Shown here: one piece after another, positions 18,301 to 25,794 of the stretch
Numbering within the stretch: position 1 is the stretch's first letter
Layout of the letters: every line of letters starts with the position of its first letter
NCBI RefSeq assembly: GCF_031348265.1
Contig: NZ_CP133771.1
Coordinates: forward strand, 5,828,001 to 5,892,000
Length of the DNA: 64,000 nt
From: Streptomyces collinus
GTDB lineage: Bacteria > Actinomycetota > Actinomycetes > Streptomycetales > Streptomycetaceae
Direction: 5' to 3'
Made by a program: the position numbers and the translations under genes
The notes under the pieces: generated by a model
What the model was told of the DNA's origin: nothing
The model's input: only the letters and a program-made list of their open reading frames with translations
The model's database searches: none

Positions 18301-18714
18301 ATGGACCGGGTCGAGGCCGACGGCGACGGCCGCGCCTACGTGGTCGACTTCAAGACCGGCAAGCAGGCGCCCGGTTCCAAGGAAGTGGAGCGCCACCCGC
18401 AGCTCGCCGTCTACCAGCTGGCCGTCCGCGAGGGCGCCGTCGACGAGGCCTTCGACGGCGTGCGTCCCGAGCCGGGCGGCGCCGAACTCGTCCACCTCCG
18501 GCAGGGAGCGGCCAAACGCGACGGCGGCGAGACCCTGCCCAAGGTGCAGGCCCAGGAGCCGCTGGAGGGGGAGTGGGTCGGCGACCTGCTCGCCACCGCC
18601 GCCGGCAAGGTCCTCGACGAACGGTTCACACCGACCGCCGGGCAGCACTGCACGCACTGCGCGTTCCGGGCCTCGTGCAGCGCCCGGCAAGAGGGGCGTC
18701 ACGTCGTGGAGTGA
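15343..18714 (+). CDS. adnA: UvrD-type helicase-nuclease, AdnA-like
   Basis: A 1123-residue helicase-nuclease predicted to process double-strand breaks with the next gene product, as mycobacterial AdnA-AdnB do. Superfamily 1 motifs: AGPGTGKTTT (Walker A), VDEYQDTDPAQ (motif II), GDPDQSIYAFRGAD (III), MTAHRSKGLQW (V), YVAATRASE (VI). The C-terminus holds a PD-(D/E)XK nuclease (QMDRVEADG, VVDFKTGK, PQLAVYQLA) flanked by Cys residues (NTCALQW, CTHCAFRASC) like the Fe-S staple of AddB/AdnA. Start at GTG 15343 is a best guess; the frame is open from 15205 but GC-rich and not family-like. Residues about 465-495 contain a short duplicated TAERxTAADG linker. Confidence 0.88.
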   Translation: MSSSSSTSGLSHPRVRRGNRGAYRLVRTPPARMDPPRLDAAQRSVVDHTAGPLLVLAGPGTGKTTTLVESVAGRVARGGDPERVLVLTFSRRAAVELRDRMARRAGAARAPQATTFHSFCYALVRAHQDSALFVEPLRLLSGPEQDVSVRDMLAGQLDLERLGLAHVRWPDELRACLTTRGFADEVRAVLARSRELGLGPDALDAFAHRTGRPDWRAAAAFLAEYLDVLDLQGVIDYAELVHRAVLLARRPEVAAWLAARYDAVYVDEYQDTDPAQVRLLDALAGGGRTLVAFGDPDQSIYAFRGADVNGILDFPHAFPRADGRPAPVTVLRTSRRSGAGLLAATRLLTQRMPLTRLPAEKVRAHRELAPVRDGGRVEAYTYPTSGTELDNIADILRRAHLEDGVPWKDMAVLVRAGSRTIPTVRRALTAAGVPVDGDGDDVPLRHEPAVAPLLTALRAVALAEAAGGAERNTAADGAAAGTAERTTAADGTPDAEPTASWLDTETALTLLTSPLASMDAADLRRLGRALRDEERAAGNPLPPPSDVLLAQALAEPERLAVHDPAYARGAQRLGALLRKARERLAGGGTAEEALWDLWEGTPWPARLERSARRGGAAGRNADRDLDAVCALFATAARAEERTGGRGTLNFLEEIDAEDIAADTLARRTVRPDAVRLMTAHRSKGLQWRLVVVAGVQEGLWPDLRRRGSLLEADRIGRDGLAEPLTPGALLAEERRLFYVAATRASERLVVTAVKAPADDGDQPSRFLTELGVEPKDVTGRPRRPLSVAALVAELRATTVDPRVSDALREAAARRLARLAALADEDGRPLVPSAHPYRWWGMFEPTESKVPLRDRDQPVVLSGSALDQLANTCALQWFLGREVKADAPATAAQGFGNVVHVLADEVASGHTPADLGVLMERLDSVWNALAFDAPWKSAQEKDNARVALERFLQWHVMNRTGRTPVASEHDFDVTLEAGDYQVRIRGQMDRVEADGDGRAYVVDFKTGKQAPGSKEVERHPQLAVYQLAVREGAVDEAFDGVRPEPGGAELVHLRQGAAKRDGGETLPKVQAQEPLEGEWVGDLLATAAGKVLDERFTPTAGQHCTHCAFRASCSARQEGRHVVE
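16747..16820 (+). repeat. Imperfect ~51-nt internal duplication in the AdnA-like gene
   Basis: Two near-identical copies of a stretch starting TGCCGAGAGGAMCACGGCGG (M is A or C) encode the linker residues AERNTAADG and AERTTAADG. The duplication is in frame and lies in a surface linker between helicase subdomains. Confidence 0.75.
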
Positions 18715-18772
18715 GCTATCGCACCACAGGTGCTGACCTGCGCTTCCTCCTCCCCGGCGGCCCGCTCGGTCA

Positions 18773-18804
18773 CCACTGTCAGTGGCCGCCGCTAGCCTTT
18801 CGAT
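18773..18804 (+). promoter_or_regulatory. Leaderless-type promoter of the AdnB-like gene with palindrome
   Basis: TAGCCT (18793-18798) stands six nt before the GTG start and no ribosome site exists, the layout of leaderless mRNAs in Streptomyces. The palindrome CCACTG-T-CAGTGG (18773-18785) lies just upstream, over the -35 area. Confidence 0.6.
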
Positions 18805-21800
18805 GTGCCCGCCAGAATCACCGATCCCGACCAGCTCAAGGAGCTCCTCGGCATCCCGTTCACCCCGGAGCAGACGGCCTGCATCACCGCGCCGCCCGCC
18901 CCGCAGGTGATCGTGGCCGGAGCCGGCTCGGGCAAGACGACGGTGATGGCGGCGCGCGTGGTCTGGCTGGTCGGCACCGGCCAGGTCGCCCCAGAGCAGG
19001 TGCTCGGCCTCACCTTCACCAACAAGGCCGCCGCCGAACTCGCCGAGCGTGTCCGCAAGGCGCTGGTCAGGGCCGGCGTCACCGACCCGGACGCCATCGA
19101 CCCGGACAACCCGCCGGGCGAGCCGGTCATCTCCACGTACCACGCGTTCGCGGGCCGCCTCCTGACCGACCACGGTCTGCGCCTCGGTCTCGAGCCCACC
19201 TCCCGGCTGCTCGCCGACGCCACCCGCTTCCAGCTCGCGGCGCGCGTCCTGCGCGAGGCCCCGGGGCCCTACCCGGCCCTGACCCGTTCCTTCCCGGACC
19301 TCGTCGGCGACCTCCTCGCCCTCGACGCCGAACTCGCCGAGCACCTCGTACGCCCGGAGGCACTGCGCGCGTACGACGCCGAACTGCTGCTGACCCTGCG
19401 GGGCGCCAAGCTCAGCAACGCCGACCTGCGCAAGGTCCCCGACGCGGCCGCCGCCCGGCGCGAACTCGCCGCGCTGGTCACCCGCTACCGGGCGGCCAAG
19501 CGCGAGCGGGACCTGCTCGACTTCGGCGACCAGATCGCCCTGTCGGCCCGGCTGGCCGGCGTCCCCGAAGTGGGCCACGTCCTGCGCGACGAGTTCCGGG
19601 TGGTTCTGCTCGACGAGTACCAGGACACGTCGGTCGCCCAACGCGTCCTCCTGGCGGGCCTGTTCGGCGAGGGCACCGGCCACCCCGTCACCGCCGTCGG
19701 CGACCCCTGTCAGGCGATCTACGGCTGGCGCGGCGCCTCCGTCGCCAACCTCGACGACTTCCCCGAGCACTTCGCCCACGCCGACGGCCGCCCCGCGACC
19801 CGCCAGGCCCTCAGCGAGAACCGCCGCAGCGGCGGCCGCCTCCTCGACCTCGCCAACGGCCTCGCGGAGCCCCTGCGCGCCCTGCACGCGGGCGTGGAGG
19901 CACTCCGCCCGGCCCCCGGCGCCGAACGCGACGGCTTGGTCCGCTGCGCCCTGCTGCGCACCCACGCCGAGGAGATCGACTGGGCCGCCGACTCCGTCGC
20001 CCACCTCGTCCGGACCGGGACGGCACCCGGCGAGATCGCCGTGCTGTGCCGCACCGCGACCGACTTCGCCGAGATCCAGGGCGCCCTGGTCGCCCGGGAC
20101 GTCCCCGTCGAGGTCGTCGGCCTGTCCGGCCTGCTGCACCTGCCCGAGATCGCCGACCTCGTCGCCGTCTGCGAGGTCCTCCAGGACCCCGGCGCCAACG
20201 CCTCCCTGGTGCGCCTGCTCACCGGCCCGCGCTGGCGCATCGGCCCGCGCGACCTCGCCCTGCTGGGACGGCGCGCCCGGCTTCTCGTGGCCCACGCGCG
20301 CGTTGCGGACGACGACGACCGGGACCGCCGCCTCGCCGAAGCCGTCGAAGGGGTCGACCCGTCCGAGGTGATCTCCCTCGCGGACGCCCTCGACACGTTC
20401 CTGGAGACACCGCTGGACGGCCGCGGTGACGACGACGGACTGCCGTTCTCGCCCGACGCGCGCGTGCGCTTCGCCCGGCTGGCCACCGAACTGCGCGAGC
20501 TGCGCCGCTCCCTGGCCGACCCCCTGATGGACGTCCTGCACCGCGTCCTCGCCGTCACCGGCCTGGAGGTCGAGCTGTCGGCGTCCCCGCACGCCCTGGC
20601 AGCACGCCGCCGCGAGACCCTGTCCAACTTCCTGGACGTCGCCGCCTCCTTCGCCGCCGGCGACAACGAGGCGTCGCTGCTCGCCTTCCTGGGTTTCCTG
20701 CGCACCGCCGCCCAATACGAGAAGGGGCTCGACAACGCCCTCCCCGGCGGCGAGAACACCGTCAAGGTGCTCACCGCCCACAAGTCCAAGGGCCTGGAGT
20801 GGGACGTCGTGGTGGTCCCCGGCCTGGTCACCGGCACCTTCCCCAGCAGCCAGGGCCGCGAGAAGTGGACCTCCCAGGGCAAGGTCCTGCCGCACGTGCT
20901 GCGCGGCGACGCCGAGACCCTGCCCGACGTGACGTCCTGGGACGCCAAGGGCCTGAAGGCCTTCCACGAGGCCATGAAGGACCACCAGCACACCGAGGAA
21001 CTCCGCCTCGGCTACGTCACCTTCACCCGCCCCCGCTCCCTGCTCCTGGGCTCCGGCCACTGGTGGGGCCCCACCCAGAAGAAGCGCCGCGGCCCGTCCG
21101 CGTTCCTCCAGGCCCTCTACGAGCACTGCGAGGCCGGGTACGGCGAGATCGAGGCCTGGGCGGACGAACCCGCCGACGACGAGGAGAACCCGGCCCTGCA
21201 CCGGGCGACGGCCGACCAGGTGTGGCCCCTGCCCCTGGACGCGGCAGCCCTGGCACGCCGCCGCGCGGCAGCCGAGACCGTCCTGGCCCACCTGGAGAGC
21301 CTCGCGTCCCCCGAGGACGGGCACCCCGCGGCCACACACGACCCGGACGCCCTCGACGACCCGGAGTGGCCCCCGCCGCCCGAGGACGACGAGCCCCCGT
21401 ACGACGAACCGGACCCCTTCGACGAGGCACCGTTCGACGACGTCCCCTTCGACGAGGAGCCCTTCGAAGAGGTCTCCGGCGAAGACCCGGCGGACGCGGA
21501 CGCCCCACCCGTGGCCCACCCCACCGTCCCCCACCAGGCGGCCCCGCCGGAGCCCCCGGCCACCCGCCCTCACCCCGGCCCCGGGCATCCCGGCCCCCGG
21601 GGCCGGGCACATCCGCACCTCACCCCGGAGGAGGCCCGCACCGTCTCCTCCTGGGACCGCGACCTCGACGCCCTCACCGGAGAGCTCCTGCGCGCCCGTG
21701 ACAGCGTCACCGAGGTGCCCCTGCCCGCGTCCCTCACGGCCTCCCAGCTGATGCACCTGGCCGCCGACCCGGACGGCTTCGCCCAGGAACTGGCCCGCCC

Positions 21801-22362
21801 CATGCCGCGCCCGCCCCAGCCCGCAGCGCGCCGCGGCACCCGCTTCCACGCCTGGGTCGAGGCCCGCTTCGAGGAACTCACGCTGCCCATGCTGGAGCCG
21901 GAGGAACTGCCCGGCAGCGACGCCGAGATCGCCGACGAGCAGGACCTGGAGGCGCTCAAGGAGGCCTTCGAACGCACCGCGTACGCACGCCGCACGCCCC
22001 ACCGGGTGGAGGCCCCCTTCCAGCTCGCGATCGGCGGCCGGATCGTCCGGGGCCGCATCGACGCCGTGTACAAGGAGGGCGACGGGGAGGACGCGACATA
22101 CGAGATCGTCGACTGGAAGACCAGCCGCTCCCGCGCCGCCGACCCGCTCCAGCTGGCCATCTACCGGCTGGCCTGGGCCGAGCAGCAGGGCGTGCCCCCG
22201 GAGTCGGTCACAGCCGCGTTCCTGTACGTGCGCAGCGGGGAGGTCGTGCACCCGCGGGACCTGCCCGGCCGGGCCGCACTGGAGCGGCTGCTCCTGGACG
22301 AGCCGTCGGAAGGGGCGCCCGGTGAGGAACCGCACTCCGAGGACGTCCGTGCGGGCCGATAG
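18805..22362 (+). CDS. adnB: UvrD-type helicase-nuclease, AdnB-like
   Basis: A 1185-residue partner of the previous helicase-nuclease, likely the second subunit of an AdnAB complex that resects double-strand breaks. Motifs: AGAGSGKTTVMAARV, LDEYQDTSVAQR, GDPCQAIYGWRGAS, LTAHKSKGLEWDVV, YVTFTRPRS, and a C-terminal nuclease (RGRIDAVY, YEIVDWKTSRS, QLAIYRLAW). Residues about 840-940 form an acidic, Pro-rich insertion (EDDEPPYDEPDPFDE and similar) before the nuclease, longer than I expect for the family. Start GTG at 18805 fits the conserved N-terminus. It is 90 nt downstream of the AdnA-like gene and its stop codon overlaps the -10 box of the next gene. Confidence 0.9.
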   Translation: MPARITDPDQLKELLGIPFTPEQTACITAPPAPQVIVAGAGSGKTTVMAARVVWLVGTGQVAPEQVLGLTFTNKAAAELAERVRKALVRAGVTDPDAIDPDNPPGEPVISTYHAFAGRLLTDHGLRLGLEPTSRLLADATRFQLAARVLREAPGPYPALTRSFPDLVGDLLALDAELAEHLVRPEALRAYDAELLLTLRGAKLSNADLRKVPDAAAARRELAALVTRYRAAKRERDLLDFGDQIALSARLAGVPEVGHVLRDEFRVVLLDEYQDTSVAQRVLLAGLFGEGTGHPVTAVGDPCQAIYGWRGASVANLDDFPEHFAHADGRPATRQALSENRRSGGRLLDLANGLAEPLRALHAGVEALRPAPGAERDGLVRCALLRTHAEEIDWAADSVAHLVRTGTAPGEIAVLCRTATDFAEIQGALVARDVPVEVVGLSGLLHLPEIADLVAVCEVLQDPGANASLVRLLTGPRWRIGPRDLALLGRRARLLVAHARVADDDDRDRRLAEAVEGVDPSEVISLADALDTFLETPLDGRGDDDGLPFSPDARVRFARLATELRELRRSLADPLMDVLHRVLAVTGLEVELSASPHALAARRRETLSNFLDVAASFAAGDNEASLLAFLGFLRTAAQYEKGLDNALPGGENTVKVLTAHKSKGLEWDVVVVPGLVTGTFPSSQGREKWTSQGKVLPHVLRGDAETLPDVTSWDAKGLKAFHEAMKDHQHTEELRLGYVTFTRPRSLLLGSGHWWGPTQKKRRGPSAFLQALYEHCEAGYGEIEAWADEPADDEENPALHRATADQVWPLPLDAAALARRRAAAETVLAHLESLASPEDGHPAATHDPDALDDPEWPPPPEDDEPPYDEPDPFDEAPFDDVPFDEEPFEEVSGEDPADADAPPVAHPTVPHQAAPPEPPATRPHPGPGHPGPRGRAHPHLTPEEARTVSSWDRDLDALTGELLRARDSVTEVPLPASLTASQLMHLAADPDGFAQELARPMPRPPQPAARRGTRFHAWVEARFEELTLPMLEPEELPGSDAEIADEQDLEALKEAFERTAYARRTPHRVEAPFQLAIGGRIVRGRIDAVYKEGDGEDATYEIVDWKTSRSRAADPLQLAIYRLAWAEQQGVPPESVTAAFLYVRSGEVVHPRDLPGRAALERLLLDEPSEGAPGEEPHSEDVRAGR

Positions 22363-22365
22363 GCT
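22360..22365 (+). promoter_or_regulatory. -10 box TAGGCT of the M20 peptidase gene
   Basis: TAGGCT lies seven nt before the ATG at 22373, with no ribosome site, implying a leaderless transcript. Its first three bases are the stop codon of the AdnB-like gene. Confidence 0.6.
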
Positions 22366-22372
22366 CGTGACC

Positions 22373-23776
22373 ATGAGCCAGACCCCGGACAGCGTCGTCC
22401 GTACGTACATCCAGCAGCACCGCGCCGCCTTCCTCGACGACCTCGCCGAGTGGCTGCGCATCCCGTCGGTGTCCGCCCAGCCGGACCACGCGCCCGACGT
22501 ACGACGCAGCGCCGACTGGCTCGCCGCCAAGCTGAAGGAGACCGGCTTCCCGACGGCCGAGGTCTGGCAGACCCCGGGCGCGCCCGCCGTCTTCGCCGAG
22601 TGGCCCTGTGAGGACCCGCACGCACCCACCGTGCTGGTCTACGGCCACCACGACGTGCAGCCCGCCGCCCGGGAGGACGGCTGGGACAGCGAGCCGTTCG
22701 AGCCGGTCGTGCGCGGGAACCGCCTCTACGCGCGCGGGGCCGCAGACGACAAGGGCCAGGTGTTCTTCCACACCCTGGGTGTGCGCGCCCACCTCGCCGC
22801 CACCGGCCGCAGCACCCCGGCCGTGCACCTCAAGCTGATCGTCGAGGGCGAGGAGGAGTCCGGCTCGCCGCACTTCCGTGCCCTGGTCGAGCAGCACGCC
22901 GAGCGGCTCGCCGCCGACGCCGTGATCGTCTCCGACACCGGCATGTGGTCCGAGGACACCCCCACCGTGTGCACCGGCATGCGCGGCCTTGCCGAATGCG
23001 AGATACGCCTGTACGGCCCCGACCAGGACATCCACTCCGGTTCCTTCGGCGGCGCGGTGCCCAACCCGGCGACGGCGGCCGCCCGCCTCGTCGCCGCCCT
23101 GCACGACGAGCACGCGCGCGTGGCGATCCCGGGCTTCTACGACGGCGTGGTCGAACTCACCGACCGCGAGCGCGAACTCCTCGCCGAGCTGCCCTTCGAC
23201 GAGCAGCAGTGGCTGCGCACGGCCAAGTCGTACGCCGCTGAGGGAGAGGCCGGGTACACCACCCTGGAGCGGATCTGGGCCCGCCCCACCGCGGAGGTCA
23301 ACGGCATCGGCGGCGGCTACCAGGGCCCCGGCAGCAAGACGATCGTCCCCTCCTCCGCCCTGGTGAAGCTGTCCTTCCGCCTGGTGGCGGGGCAGGACCC
23401 CGGGCAGGTGGAGAAGGCCGTCCGCGCCTGGTCCGAGCAGCAGGTGCCGCCGGGGATCCGCTGCGACATCACCTTCAGCGGCGCCACGCGCCCGTGCCTG
23501 ACGCCGCTGGACCACCCGGCCCTCCGGTCGGTCACCCGCGCCATGGGCCGGGCCTTCGAAAAGCCGGTCCGCTTCACGCGCGAGGGCGGCTCCGGACCGG
23601 CTGCCGACCTCCAGGACGTCCTCGACGCCCCGGTGCTGTTCCTGGGCATCTCCGTCCCCTCGGACGGCTGGCACGCCCCGAACGAGAAAGTCGAACTCGA
23701 CCTGCTCCTCAAAGGCGTCGAGACCGCCGCGTACCTGTGGGGTGACCTCGCCGAGAACTGGCGCCATGCGCCCTGA
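22373..23776 (+). CDS. M20 family dipeptidase / metallopeptidase
   Basis: A 467-residue two-zinc peptidase of the M20 (CNDP/PepV-like dipeptidase) group. Metal ligands are visible in order: VYGHHDVQP (His, Asp nearby), GAADDKGQ (bridging Asp), EGEEESGS (catalytic Glu and ligand), DTGMWSED (Asp) and the late DGWHAPNE (His). A lid/dimer domain occupies the centre, with HSGSFGG typical of the dipeptidase subgroup. The ATG at 22373 fits the family N-terminus. Substrate probably dipeptides or related amides in the cytosol; specificity cannot be read from sequence. Confidence 0.92.
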   Translation: MSQTPDSVVRTYIQQHRAAFLDDLAEWLRIPSVSAQPDHAPDVRRSADWLAAKLKETGFPTAEVWQTPGAPAVFAEWPCEDPHAPTVLVYGHHDVQPAAREDGWDSEPFEPVVRGNRLYARGAADDKGQVFFHTLGVRAHLAATGRSTPAVHLKLIVEGEEESGSPHFRALVEQHAERLAADAVIVSDTGMWSEDTPTVCTGMRGLAECEIRLYGPDQDIHSGSFGGAVPNPATAAARLVAALHDEHARVAIPGFYDGVVELTDRERELLAELPFDEQQWLRTAKSYAAEGEAGYTTLERIWARPTAEVNGIGGGYQGPGSKTIVPSSALVKLSFRLVAGQDPGQVEKAVRAWSEQQVPPGIRCDITFSGATRPCLTPLDHPALRSVTRAMGRAFEKPVRFTREGGSGPAADLQDVLDAPVLFLGISVPSDGWHAPNEKVELDLLLKGVETAAYLWGDLAENWRHAP

Positions 23777-23931
23777 GCGTCCTGTTCCGTCCGGACCGGG
23801 CATGCGCGCGGGGCACACTGGAAGCGCCGCCCCGCACCGCCCGAGCCCGCCGGACCCGGTCGCCCCCCGCCGTACGTCCCACTGAACCGCCCGCCGAACC
23901 CGACCGTTCCACCGGGGAGTTGGAAGCACCC

Positions 23932-24876
23932 GTGACCACCTGGACCGACCCCAGCGCCGACCGCCCCATCTCGCTCACCGCCCCGAGCGGCATCGACCGG
24001 GCCGCTCACCACCGGCTCGACGAGGCCTGGCTCGCGGCGGCGTGGAGCCACCCGACGACGCGCTGCTTCGTCGTCTCCGGCGGACAGGTCCTCATCGACG
24101 AGACGGCGGACGGGCACACCGAACTCGTCATGACCCCGTCCTTCGAGGCCCCTCTCACCGAGGCACACCGCTACTTCCTCGGCAACGACGAGGACGGCGT
24201 CAGCTACTTCGCCCTCCAGAAGGACTCCCTGCCCGGGCGCATGGACCAGTCCGCGCGCCCCGCGGGCCTGCGCGAGGCGGGCGCCCTGCTGTCGGCCCGC
24301 GACGTGGGCCTGATGGTGCACGCGGTGGGCCTGGAGAACTGGCAGCGCACCCACCGCTTCTGCTCGCGCTGCGGCGAACGCACCGTCATCGCCGCCGCCG
24401 GACACATCCGCCGCTGCCAGGCCTGCGGCGCGGAGCACTACCCGCGCACGGACCCCGCCGTGATCATGGCCGTGACCGACGAGGACGACCGCGTCCTGCT
24501 CGGCCGCCAGGTCCACTGGCCCGAGGGCCGCTTCTCGACGCTGGCCGGCTTCGTCGAGCCGGGCGAGTCCATCGAGCAGTCGGTGCGCCGCGAGGTCCAC
24601 GAGGAGGTCGGCATCAGCGTCGGCCAGGTCGAGTACGTCGCCAGCCAGCCCTGGCCCTTCCCGTCCAGCCTCATGCTGGGCTTCATGGCCCGCGCCACCT
24701 CCACCGAGATCGAAGTCGACGGCGACGAGATCCACGAGGCCCGCTGGTTCTCCCGTGACGAGCTGCGCGCCGCCTTCGAGTCCGGCGAGGTGCTCCCGCC
24801 CTACGGCATCTCGATCGCGGCCCGCCTGATCGAGCTCTGGTACGGCAAGCCGCTCCCGACACGGAGCGCCGCCTGA
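23932..24876 (+). CDS. nudC: NAD+ diphosphatase NudC (NUDIX hydrolase)
   Basis: A 314-residue NUDIX enzyme that splits NADH/NAD+ into NMN and AMP and, in bacteria, removes NAD caps from RNA. It has the NudC N-terminal domain, a four-Cys zinc ribbon (CSRCGERT...CQACG), the complete NUDIX box GFVEPGESIEQSVRREVHEE with following VGI, and the diagnostic SQPWPFP motif. GTG 23932 is preferred because the upstream GGGGAG lies 12 nt away; TTG at 23920 would sit on the ribosome site. Its place between adnAB and uvrD2 repeats the mycobacterial order. Confidence 0.95.
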   Translation: MTTWTDPSADRPISLTAPSGIDRAAHHRLDEAWLAAAWSHPTTRCFVVSGGQVLIDETADGHTELVMTPSFEAPLTEAHRYFLGNDEDGVSYFALQKDSLPGRMDQSARPAGLREAGALLSARDVGLMVHAVGLENWQRTHRFCSRCGERTVIAAAGHIRRCQACGAEHYPRTDPAVIMAVTDEDDRVLLGRQVHWPEGRFSTLAGFVEPGESIEQSVRREVHEEVGISVGQVEYVASQPWPFPSSLMLGFMARATSTEIEVDGDEIHEARWFSRDELRAAFESGEVLPPYGISIAARLIELWYGKPLPTRSAA

Positions 24877-24889
24877 CGGGGTCGCCCGG

Positions 24890-25327
24890 ATGACCGACCC
24901 GTACTGGAACCACAACGTCCATCACCATCGGGCGGTCCTCGCCGTTCCGGACGGCTGCCGCACGGCCCTGGCGTACGACTTCGTCAGCGCGGTCGCCGTG
25001 GTCCACCACGCCCCGTTCGAGCGGGCCGTCACCCGCCTCGCACGGCTCACCACGCCCGGTGGCCGTATGGCGATCGTCGGCATGGCCGCCAACCGGACGG
25101 TTCTGGACTGGCTTATCAGTGCGTGCGGCGTGCCGGTGAGCCCGCTGTACGCGCGTCGAAACGGCGGCAAACGCGGACCGGTCGGCATGCCGATGGAGGA
25201 CGTGCACATGGCGTGGGCGGAGATCGGACGGGCGCTGCACCGTCTCCTGCCCGGCTGCGACGTTCGACGCACTCTGCTGTGGCGCTACATCGTGGTGTGG
25301 GACAAACCGCGAGAAGGCGGCTCCTGA
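24890..25327 (+). pseudogene. SAM-dependent methyltransferase lacking its SAM-binding core
   Basis: An intact 145-residue frame that reads like a class I methyltransferase from both ends (MTDPYWNHNVHHHRAVL and YDFVSAVAVVHH...LTTPGGRMAIVGMA) but jumps from GCRTAL directly to AYDFV. The expected DVGCGDG glycine motif, the acidic strand and the following helix, some 50-60 residues, are gone, without a frameshift. Without motif I it should not bind SAM, so I list it as a decayed gene; a translated non-catalytic protein remains possible. Its stop codon is inside the terminator hairpin shared with the mycoredoxin gene. Confidence 0.8.
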
Positions 25328-25347
25328 GCTGTCTCAGGAGCCGCCTT
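25314..25347. terminator. Perfect 15-bp bidirectional terminator
   Basis: AAGGCGGCTCCTGAG (25314-25328) pairs perfectly with 25333-25347 around a CTGT loop. It separates the convergent methyltransferase remnant and mycoredoxin gene. Confidence 0.9.
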
Positions 25348-25368
25348 CCCCGCACAGACATACGGCGA

Positions 25369-25611
25369 CTAGACGCCGATCTTCTGCTTCACCTGCGCGA
25401 GCGACGGGTTCGTGAGCGTCGAGCCGTCCGGGAAGAGGACGGTGGGCACCGTCTGGTTTCCGCCATTCGCCTTCTCCACGAACGCGGCGGACTCCGGGTC
25501 CTGCTCGATGTTGATCTCGGTGTACGCGATGCCCTCGCGGTCCATCTGGCTCTTCAGCCGGCGGCAGTAGCCGCACCACGTGGTGCTGTACATCGTCACA
25601 GTGCCCAGCAT
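25369..25611 (-). CDS. mrx1: Mycoredoxin (glutaredoxin-like Mrx1)
   Basis: An 80-residue glutaredoxin-fold thiol reductase. The active site WCGYC (Cys13, Cys16) follows the first strand, and TVPTV gives the cis-proline loop, with the usual NINIEQD segment. In actinobacteria mycoredoxins reduce mixed disulfides with mycothiol using mycothiol disulfide reductase. It is monocistronic and divergent from uvrD2, with a SigR promoter immediately upstream, as expected for the disulfide-stress response. Start ATG at 25611 has an AAGGAGCA ribosome site. Confidence 0.95.
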   Translation of the reverse strand: MLGTVTMYSTTWCGYCRRLKSQMDREGIAYTEINIEQDPESAAFVEKANGGNQTVPTVLFPDGSTLTNPSLAQVKQKIGV

Positions 25612-25659
25612 GTCTCTCGTGCTCCTTCGGTGGCTCGGGGCGGGTGGTCGCAGTGGAGG

Positions 25660-25685
25660 AACGTATGTGAAAGGTCCACCATTCC
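25660..25685 (-). promoter_or_regulatory. SigR promoter of mycoredoxin (GGAAT-N18-GTT)
   Basis: On the minus strand GGAAT (25685-25681), 18 nt, GTT (25662-25660). This is an exact match to the SigR consensus, about 50 nt before the mrx1 start. Confidence 0.88.
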
Positions 25686-25794
25686 CGGTGCCCGGGCCAG
25701 GCCCGGCGTGACGCCTGCCGCATTAGTACGACTATCAGTGCCTGCCTGTGGACAACCGGCGCAGCCGTCTCGCGCGACCTGGCAGCATGGCTGT

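Noticed and set aside
16879..22629. A 1916-codon open frame on the minus strand opposite the helicase genes
   Set aside because: It is the shadow frame of strongly GC-biased genes on the plus strand; composition is Gly/Arg/Val low complexity with no domain.
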